Shown: positions 8,701 to 11,237 of the stretch, piece by piece
How positions within the stretch are numbered: position 1 is the stretch's first letter
Layout: the number at the start of each line of letters is the position of its first letter
Assembly (NCBI GenBank): GCA_002449595.1
Contig: DJXE01000106.1
Location: 1-11,237, forward strand
Direction: 5' to 3'
Origin: Lachnospiraceae bacterium UBA7012
Lineage (GTDB): Bacteria > Bacillota > Clostridia > Lachnospirales > Lachnospiraceae
DNA length: 11,237 bases
Notes under the pieces: model-generated
Databases searched by the model: none
Told to the model about the DNA's origin: nothing
The model's input: only the letters and a program-made list of their open reading frames with translations
Position numbers and translations under genes: made by a program

Positions 8701-9144
8701 CTTCGCGTAGCGGATGAGCCGCTCCAGATCGTCCGGCGAGACGTCGTACTGCATGAACTCGGAGAGCACGGACTTGATCTCGTCGATCATGCCGGGTCTC
8801 GCGGCGCGGTTTCCGAGCGTCGTGAGTTCCTTCGCGTGAAGGCCCACGAGCCGCCGCAGGATCAGGCTCTTGCCCGTGTCGTCCAGCATCGTCCTGCCGT
8901 CCGCGCCGACCTCCTCGAAAACGCGGTGCGCGAGCCGCCCGAAGCTTAAGACGTCGATGTCCATGATGCCGCGGCCGGGAGAGGCGAGGACCATCTCCTT
9001 CTGCGTCTGCATCGTGTACTGCTCGGGCACGAGAACGATAAAGTGACCGGCGCCCGGCGACCCGCCGCTGCGTCCGATCACTTCCCTGTGCAATGTATAG
9101 CTTTTACCGGCGCCCGAAGCGCCGAAACAGAACCGGTAACTCAT
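5731..9144 (-). CDS. addB: ATP-dependent nuclease subunit B (AddB)
   Basis: This 1137-residue protein is a standard-length AddB. Its N-terminus has a Walker A motif GASGAGKS (8-15), followed by a helicase-like fold without the full helicase motif set, which in AddB serves Chi recognition and scaffolding. The C-terminal nuclease shows H818, EGRVDRFD (D931), LDYKSG (D948, K950) and QLPVY (Q968, Y972). Four cysteines, C788 and the C1111-x2-C1114-x5-C1120 cluster, match the AddB 4Fe-4S staple that bridges both ends of the nuclease domain. It pairs with AddA, and each subunit's nuclease is expected to cut one strand. The ATG at 9144 is fixed by the P-loop seven residues later. No Shine-Dalgarno site precedes it, and an extended -10 lies 6 bp upstream, suggesting leaderless translation. 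It is the first gene of the operon. Confidence 0.97.
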   Translation of the reverse strand: MSYRFCFGASGAGKSYTLHREVIGRSGGSPGAGHFIVLVPEQYTMQTQKEMVLASPGRGIMDIDVLSFGRLAHRVFEEVGADGRTMLDDTGKSLILRRLVGLHAKELTTLGNRAARPGMIDEIKSVLSEFMQYDVSPDDLERLIRYAKDERRNALSGRLKDLRVLYDAFLKYKEERFITSEETLDLLAAAIPHSKMLKGSVVVLDGFTGFTPIQYKVIRALLTQCGEVIVSLMLSEDGGPGPAGIVKYGSSGGTGSEEQLFSLSRRTAADIMRLAYETGCPHGEDIVLAGDDPEKHRFRNAPALAHMERHLLRRPAVPYTAVPECIKIAEASSPEEEVRQMCIRIAALIREEGYEYRDIAVISSDPETYDDLIEKMALRYAIPVYIDRTRSALENPLTQTVRSALMAAAEDLPYDKVFHYLRSGLSGLTMEQTDLLENYCLEHGIRGVRKWSLPFEEAEEPLRQIVLKSMEPLLTLSSNSSGKERCAALRSFAEQGKFEERMERWADDLAEEGDRVRELEFRQVYGAVMKLISQMEELLGDESISDKEFSDILEAGFAQIKVGTLPQGVDVVLAGDMERTRIPQIRALFFLGVNEGLIPRSGAGGGLIPDHDRELLKSCADVTLAPSPKDLLYIQRLYLYMDLTRPSEKLFLSYATMTADGKTQTPSYLIGQLQQIFPALEIRCPERLSFAQQITSERDAMPYLADGLRNYRAGLAEKGSDGEKALFSLFAALGNGSDEPEIREETLLLKDAAFRRYHGASIQHETSEAVFGSRIAGSVTRLETAAGCMLKHFLKYGLRLEERKVYRFERTDAGLLMHESLDRFAEMLRREELAWTDLPAEKGAAMISQALRETAASYRDLVAYGTARSARSVDRMERILIRAVDALQYQLGKGEFVPSGYEVDFGRPGSPGQIRYELSGGRWAVLEGRVDRFDIAESDGKRYIKILDYKSGHRDIEPEKVREGLQLQLPVYMEAVASAEQALHPGEIIVPAAMLYYRFDDPVLESKGVAPEEDPQNLAQIRRSLRPTGILLAEDEAVRLLDREFITDSDVIPVRRNKDGALRASKQLLSAEEFRQLREDAGQSIRTLSERILDGSAAADPVKMNSRATTCTYCPYRDACGFDPKTPGYGYREIGKA

Positions 9145-9150
9145 GTGTTT

Positions 9151-9161
9151 ATTTTACCATA
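9151..9161 (-). promoter_or_regulatory. Extended -10 promoter of addB, predicted leaderless
   Basis: The minus strand reads TATGGTAAAAT across 9161-9151: an exact TRTGn extension followed by TAAAAT, one mismatch from TATAAT. No convincing -35 lies at 16-18 bp, which extended -10 promoters tolerate. With the last -10 base at 9151 as -7, +1 falls on 9144, the A of the addB ATG. The element sits just downstream of the HAD gene terminator, the only place a dedicated addB promoter could be. Confidence 0.55.
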
Positions 9162-9170
9162 ATCAAAGCG

Positions 9171-9200
9171 AAAGACCGCGCTCCTTTGGGCACGGCCTTT
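9171..9200 (-). terminator. Rho-independent terminator after the HAD phosphatase gene
   Basis: Arms 9190-9200 and 9171-9181 form an 11-bp stem in the minus-strand RNA (two G-U wobbles, 8-nt loop), which becomes A-C mismatched in plus-strand RNA. The 3' side ends in UUU followed by CGCUUUG, a broken but U-rich tail. It separates the HAD gene from addB. An AAAGGAG string in and beside the loop resembles a Shine-Dalgarno site but is about 35 nt from any start. Confidence 0.6.
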
Positions 9201-9208
9201 ACGGGTCA

Positions 9209-9273
9209 TATTCCTGTTCTATTGTTGTATTCCTGTTATATTGTTATGTCTCTGTTCTGTTGTTGTATTTCTG
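9209..9273. repeat. Degenerate 19-bp tandem repeat, about 3.4 copies
   Basis: Three contiguous 19-bp units at 9209-9227, 9228-9246 and 9247-9265 share the pattern TATTCCTGTTCTATTGTTG; unit 2 differs from unit 1 at 2 positions and unit 3 at 4. A fourth partial unit (9266-9273) ends exactly at the HAD stop codon. The block is pyrimidine-rich and low in GC, unlike its surroundings. On the HAD mRNA it is a C-poor, A-rich 3' untranslated segment between stop codon and terminator. Confidence 0.8.
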
Positions 9274-10128
9274 TCAGACCGGAATTTCCGCCACCGACGG
9301 GAAAACCAGATCCGGGATCTGCTCCTCGTTTCCTTCTGCCACAGCGCGCTGCGCGTCTTCCAGAGAAGCCTCGCCGCTTAAGACGAAAATGGACACAAAG
9401 CCCGCGCGGTTTCCCGCCGCGATGTCCGTGTACAGCCGGTCGCCGACCATTGCGATTTGAGAGGGCAAAAGCTTTTCTCCGCCCAAATCACTGCCGACGC
9501 GCTCCAGCAGGTAATCGCTGATGCCGCGGTTCGGCTTGCCGATCACAAGGTCCGGCATCCGCCCTGTCGAGGCGTGGATGAAGGCGTGGATCGCGCCGGC
9601 GTCCGGAATGAAGCCGGTCTCGGTCGGGCAGTTGAAGTCCGGGTGGGTCGCGATCCAGGGGAGCCCCGCGCGCACGTGGTCACAGACGGCGCACATCTTC
9701 GCGTAGTCCAGCGAGGTGTCGAACGCCGTCACCACGACGTCCGGATGATCGTAAGAGAGCTCGACGCCCGCCTCCGTGAACTCCGCCTGCAGCAGCTCGT
9801 TTCCGAGCAGGAAGACGCGCTTTCCGGGGAAGTGGTCCTGCAGGTAGCGGATCGTCGCCTGCCCCGAGGTGACGATCCGGTCGCGCGAGACGGTCAGCCC
9901 CATCCGGGCGAGCTTGTCCACGTAGACGTCCGCGTTCTTTGACGAGTTGTTGGTCAGGAAGCAGAATCTCCTGCCGCTCGCCTCAACGCGGGCGAGGAAC
10001 TCCTGCGCGCCGGGGATCCATTTTTCTCCCAGATAGACGGTCCCGTCCATGTCCAGCGCGAACACGCGGATCCCGTCCAGCAGGCCGTTCCGGTCCTCTC
10101 CGATGCCCGGAAGTGCTTTATCTTTCAT
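9274..10128 (-). CDS. HAD-IIA family sugar-phosphatase-like hydrolase (NagD/YutF type)
   Basis: This 284-residue protein has the complete HAD phosphatase set: motif I DMDGTVYLG with nucleophile D26 and acid/base D28, motif II LTNNSS with T59, lysine K198 in VIGKPNRG, and motif IV VGDRLYTD (D230, D235) for Mg2+ binding. The C2A cap between about residues 85 and 185 (including THPDFNCPTETGFIPDAGAI) marks the HAD-IIA branch with NagD, YutF, AraL and p-nitrophenyl phosphatase. The expected role is cytoplasmic dephosphorylation of small phosphorylated metabolites; the substrate cannot be told from sequence. The ATG has GAGG 7 nt upstream. A hairpin immediately upstream of that site, together with the lack of an obvious promoter, raises the possibility that it is transcribed by read-through from the acidic-protein gene. 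Residues 1-20 are an extra, poorly conserved N-terminal tail. Confidence 0.93.
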   Translation of the reverse strand: MKDKALPGIGEDRNGLLDGIRVFALDMDGTVYLGEKWIPGAQEFLARVEASGRRFCFLTNNSSKNADVYVDKLARMGLTVSRDRIVTSGQATIRYLQDHFPGKRVFLLGNELLQAEFTEAGVELSYDHPDVVVTAFDTSLDYAKMCAVCDHVRAGLPWIATHPDFNCPTETGFIPDAGAIHAFIHASTGRMPDLVIGKPNRGISDYLLERVGSDLGGEKLLPSQIAMVGDRLYTDIAAGNRAGFVSIFVLSGEASLEDAQRAVAEGNEEQIPDLVFPSVAEIPV

Positions 10129-10149
10129 TCTGATACCTCACTGTGCGAA

Positions 10150-10179
10150 AGAAGGCACGACGCTTCCGCCGTGCCTTCT
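10150..10179 (-). terminator. Hairpin terminator or attenuator between the acidic-protein and HAD genes
   Basis: A perfect 10-bp stem (arms 10150-10159 and 10170-10179, 10-nt loop) ends in CUUCUUUCG on minus-strand RNA. The short U-run makes it a moderate terminator. Only about 10 nt separate it from the HAD ribosome-binding site, so no promoter fits in between. It could therefore be a leaky terminator that sets HAD expression relative to the upstream gene. Confidence 0.55.
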
Positions 10180-10192
10180 GCATTTCTTCTTC

Positions 10193-10211
10193 CCGGAGAA
10201 AAGCGCTCCGG
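10193..10211 (-). other. Second small hairpin after the acidic-protein gene
   Basis: CCGGAG (10193-10198) and CTCCGG (10206-10211) form a perfect 6-bp stem with a 7-nt loop, 10 nt beyond the stop codon of the acidic protein. No U-run follows on the minus strand (GAAGAAGAAA instead), so it is not a terminator by itself. It may protect the mRNA 3' end or act with the neighbouring hairpin. Confidence 0.35.
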
Positions 10212-10220
10212 ACCACATTC

Positions 10221-10958
10221 TTAGTTGTTCTCGTCGAAGAAGGACTCCACCTTCTCCTCGGTACCCTCGGCGACGTTCTCAGCCGCTTCCGCGACGTTCT
10301 GGACCGCTTCCGCTGCGCCCTCAGTGACGTTCTCAGCTGCCTCCGCAGTGCCTTCCGCGACATCCCGGACTGCATCCGCAGCGCCCTCAGCGACGTTCTC
10401 AGCCGCCTCCGCCGCGCCTTCCGCAGCGTCCTGCGCCTCTTCCTTCAGCTCATCCACATGCTCCTGCATGCGCTCCGCGAAGTGCTCCGCCTTCGCCTGG
10501 ACGTCATCCGCCATCTCAGTGACTGCGGGCTCGACCTTCTCCTCGAAGTACTCTCTGACCTTGCCGGCGGTCTTCGTCACGTTGTCGATTGCCTTCTCAG
10601 CTGCGCTCTCGACACTGTTGAAGTACTCTTCGCCCTTCGGGCCAACCTTTTCCTTCAGTTTGCTGTATGCTTCGCTCGCGCCCTCGCGGATCGTGGTATA
10701 GGTGCGCTCCGCTGCCTTCGCATATCTGCTGGCCGGCTCTTCCTTGGTCTCTTCAGCGCCTTCTTCCCTGATCTCGTCAAGGTCGTCGGCAAATTCCGGC
10801 TCCAGGGTCTCGGCATCCGCGCCTGTCTCAGGCTCTTCGCCTTCGGCCGTCTGCTTCGCGGGTGTCAGTTCCTTCATCTGCTCCAGGAAGAAATACGTCG
10901 CGCCTGCCGCCGCTCCGATGATCGTGCTGCCTACAAGAAATTTACCGAATCTGCTCAT
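10221..10958 (-). CDS. Membrane-anchored acidic protein with LEA/apolipoprotein-like 11-residue repeats
   Basis: I do not recognise a named family. The 245-residue protein opens with MSRFGK and one hydrophobic segment (about 7-25, containing GAAAG), a layout like YtxH-type small membrane proteins. A strongly acidic linker follows (about 38-75), then long predicted helix rich in A, E, K and V. Residues 179-240 are tandem 11-residue repeats such as AEGAAEAAENV. Such hendecads form amphipathic helices in LEA group 3 proteins, apolipoproteins and synuclein-like proteins, so stress protection, membrane-surface binding or coiled-coil assembly are all possible. The basic N-terminus suggests N-in topology with the acidic part outside, but a cytosolic location is not excluded. 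The ATG has AGGAG 6 nt upstream. It has its own predicted promoter and a leader of about 100 nt, and is divergent from a TetR-like gene. Confidence 0.85.
   Translation of the reverse strand: MSRFGKFLVGSTIIGAAAGATYFFLEQMKELTPAKQTAEGEEPETGADAETLEPEFADDLDEIREEGAEETKEEPASRYAKAAERTYTTIREGASEAYSKLKEKVGPKGEEYFNSVESAAEKAIDNVTKTAGKVREYFEEKVEPAVTEMADDVQAKAEHFAERMQEHVDELKEEAQDAAEGAAEAAENVAEGAADAVRDVAEGTAEAAENVTEGAAEAVQNVAEAAENVAEGTEEKVESFFDENN
10239..10424 (-). repeat. 33-bp coding tandem repeats (11-residue units) with 66-bp higher-order period
   Basis: This encodes residues 179-240: AEGAAEAAENV, AEGAADAVRDV, AEGTAEAAENV, TEGAAEAVQNV, a 7-residue AEAAENV, and a diverged AEGTEEKVESF. Units 1 and 3 match each other best (AEAAENV ending) and units 2 and 4 match each other (AVxxV ending), so the underlying period is 22 residues. 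The short unit is a type-1 copy lacking four residues (12 bp). Confidence 0.85.
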
Positions 10959-11012
10959 TTCTTCTCCTTTTTCTTCGGCCTGCGGGGCTTAGTATCCCTG
11001 CCGCCGTGTACC

Positions 11013-11042
11013 TTCCGCCCGCAAAACTTACCGCCGGCGGAA
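11013..11042. repeat. Inverted repeat in the predicted leader of the acidic-protein gene
   Basis: TTCCGCC (11013-11019) and GGCGGAA (11036-11042) are perfect 7-bp arms around 16 nt. The right arm also belongs to a 10-bp palindrome CCGCCGGCGG (11031-11040). If the promoter at 11063-11091 is right, this lies 14-43 nt into the transcript and could fold as a leader hairpin. No known riboswitch class is recognised, and no U-run follows. Confidence 0.4.
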
Positions 11043-11062
11043 ATACCTTTTACTTTCGACTT

Positions 11063-11091
11063 ATATTACCCCATCAAAAATCAATTGAAAA
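11063..11091 (-). promoter_or_regulatory. Weak predicted promoter of the acidic-protein gene
   Basis: On the minus strand TTTTCA (11091-11086) and TAATAT (11068-11063) are separated by 17 bp, each matching consensus at four of six positions. The predicted start is near 11056, giving a leader of about 98 nt. It lies in the AT-rich part of the divergent intergenic region. The hexamers are poor enough that another start site is quite possible. Confidence 0.35.
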
Positions 11092-11103
11092 GGGATTTTA
11101 GGG

Positions 11104-11129
11104 ATTGTTTATCATTGTTCCCGATTGTT
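11104..11129 (+). repeat. Three ATTGTT direct repeats phased at 10 bp
   Basis: ATTGTT occurs at 11104-11109, 11114-11119 and 11124-11129, exactly 10 bp apart and so on one face of the helix. The third overlaps the predicted -35 of the rightward TetR-like gene, and the block lies between the two divergent promoters. An adjacent AGGGATT pair (11091-11097, 11100-11106) adds further repetition. A regulator-binding site is possible; no regulator is identified. Confidence 0.5.
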
Positions 11130-11153
11130 TTAGAAATCCTGCTATGCTATAGT
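11125..11153 (+). promoter_or_regulatory. Predicted promoter of the TetR-like gene, extended -10
   Basis: TTGTTT (11125-11130), a 17-bp spacer and TATAGT (11148-11153), with the -10 preceded by TATGC, an exact TRTGn extension. The predicted start is near 11160, giving a leader of about 43 nt that contains a short inverted repeat and the ribosome-binding site. Confidence 0.6.
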
Positions 11154-11164
11154 TATTCTGTGTC

Positions 11165-11177
11165 GACCGAACTGGTC
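11165..11177. promoter_or_regulatory. Possible TetR-family operator GACC-N5-GGTC
   Basis: GACC (11165-11168) and GGTC (11174-11177) are perfect 4-bp arms around GAACT, located just after the predicted transcription start of the TetR-like gene. Short GACC/GGTC palindromes are common in TetR-type operators, and autoregulation from the early leader is typical. The arms are short, so chance is a real alternative. Confidence 0.3.
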
Positions 11178-11202
11178 ACTGTGGCGATGGAAGGCGCGCA
11201 CT

Positions 11203-11237
11203 ATGAATAACAAATTCTTTGATCTGAAAAAAGAAAA
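11203..11237 (+). CDS. TetR/AcrR-family regulator, first 11 codons only
   Basis: Only MNNKFFDLKKE is visible before the window ends. This N-terminus resembles the start of Lachnospiraceae TetR/AcrR regulators that continue into the helix-turn-helix; the judgement is from memory and rests on 11 residues. Support for a real gene is independent: a good extended -10 promoter upstream and GGAAGG 8 nt before the ATG. It is divergent from the acidic-protein gene. No domain, ligand or target can be stated. Confidence 0.5.
   Translation, partial: MNNKFFDLKKE

Noticed and set aside
7816-8949. 377-residue open frame on the plus strand opposite addB
   Set aside because: Antisense to verified AddB coding sequence, with no domain and biased composition; the same holds for the frames at 2612-3733 and 6193-7191.
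9209-9273. Short CRISPR-like array at the 19-bp repeat
   Set aside because: The units are contiguous, degenerate and have no spacers.
10143-11210. 355-residue open frame on the plus strand covering the acidic-protein gene and the intergenic region
   Set aside because: It runs through terminator, repeat-coding sequence and two predicted promoters, has no ribosome-binding site, and encodes a Leu/Arg-rich shadow. Its tail near 11187-11210 looks like a seven-codon upstream ORF overlapping the TetR-like start, but it lacks a ribosome-binding site.
1-11237. Search for CRISPR array, IS element, toxin-antitoxin pair, prophage or defence island
   Set aside because: No regularly spaced identical repeats, terminal inverted repeats, transposase or integrase motifs were found, and no small gene pair of toxin-antitoxin type. 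AddAB is core recombination machinery and not by itself evidence of a defence island.

Overview
The window is GC-rich (about 60% by eye) and looks like ordinary chromosome from a Gram-positive Clostridia-type bacterium, most likely a GC-rich member of the Lachnospirales or a relative. The grounds are the Firmicutes-type AddA/AddB pair in place of RecBCD, purine-rich Shine-Dalgarno sites (AGGAG, GGGAG), and TRTGn extended -10 promoters. A TPR protein and a TetR-like N-terminus also resemble Lachnospiraceae proteins, but that judgement is from memory. No rRNA, tRNA, CRISPR array, IS element, phage gene or integrase is visible.

Almost everything lies on the minus strand, so transcription runs from high to low coordinates. 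From right to left: the first codons of a plus-strand TetR-like regulator (11203 to the edge); a divergent intergenic region of about 245 bp; a membrane-anchored, very acidic protein with 11-residue repeats (10958-10221); an HAD-IIA phosphatase (10128-9274); a terminator plus a 19-bp tandem repeat; addB (9144-5731), addA (5662-1847), an FMN-binding NimA-like protein (1822-1307) and a Dabb-domain protein (1268-981), which form one probable four-gene operon closed by a strong terminator (958-932). Last comes a separately promoted TPR protein with CxxC motifs that runs off the left edge.

The core function is double-strand-break repair. AddA (helicase and nuclease) and AddB (P-loop, nuclease, 4Fe-4S staple) form the heterodimer that resects DNA ends for RecA loading. 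The two small downstream genes, one a probable flavin-binding protein and one an alpha/beta-barrel Dabb protein, may be stress-linked passengers.

I found no previously undescribed multi-gene system. The points most worth a second look are small: a near-perfect extended -10 that would put the addB transcription start exactly on its ATG (leaderless mRNA); a 22-residue higher-order repeat in the acidic protein; a 19-bp degenerate tandem repeat after the HAD gene; three ATTGTT elements phased at 10 bp between two divergent promoters; and paired CxxC motifs at either end of the visible TPR protein.
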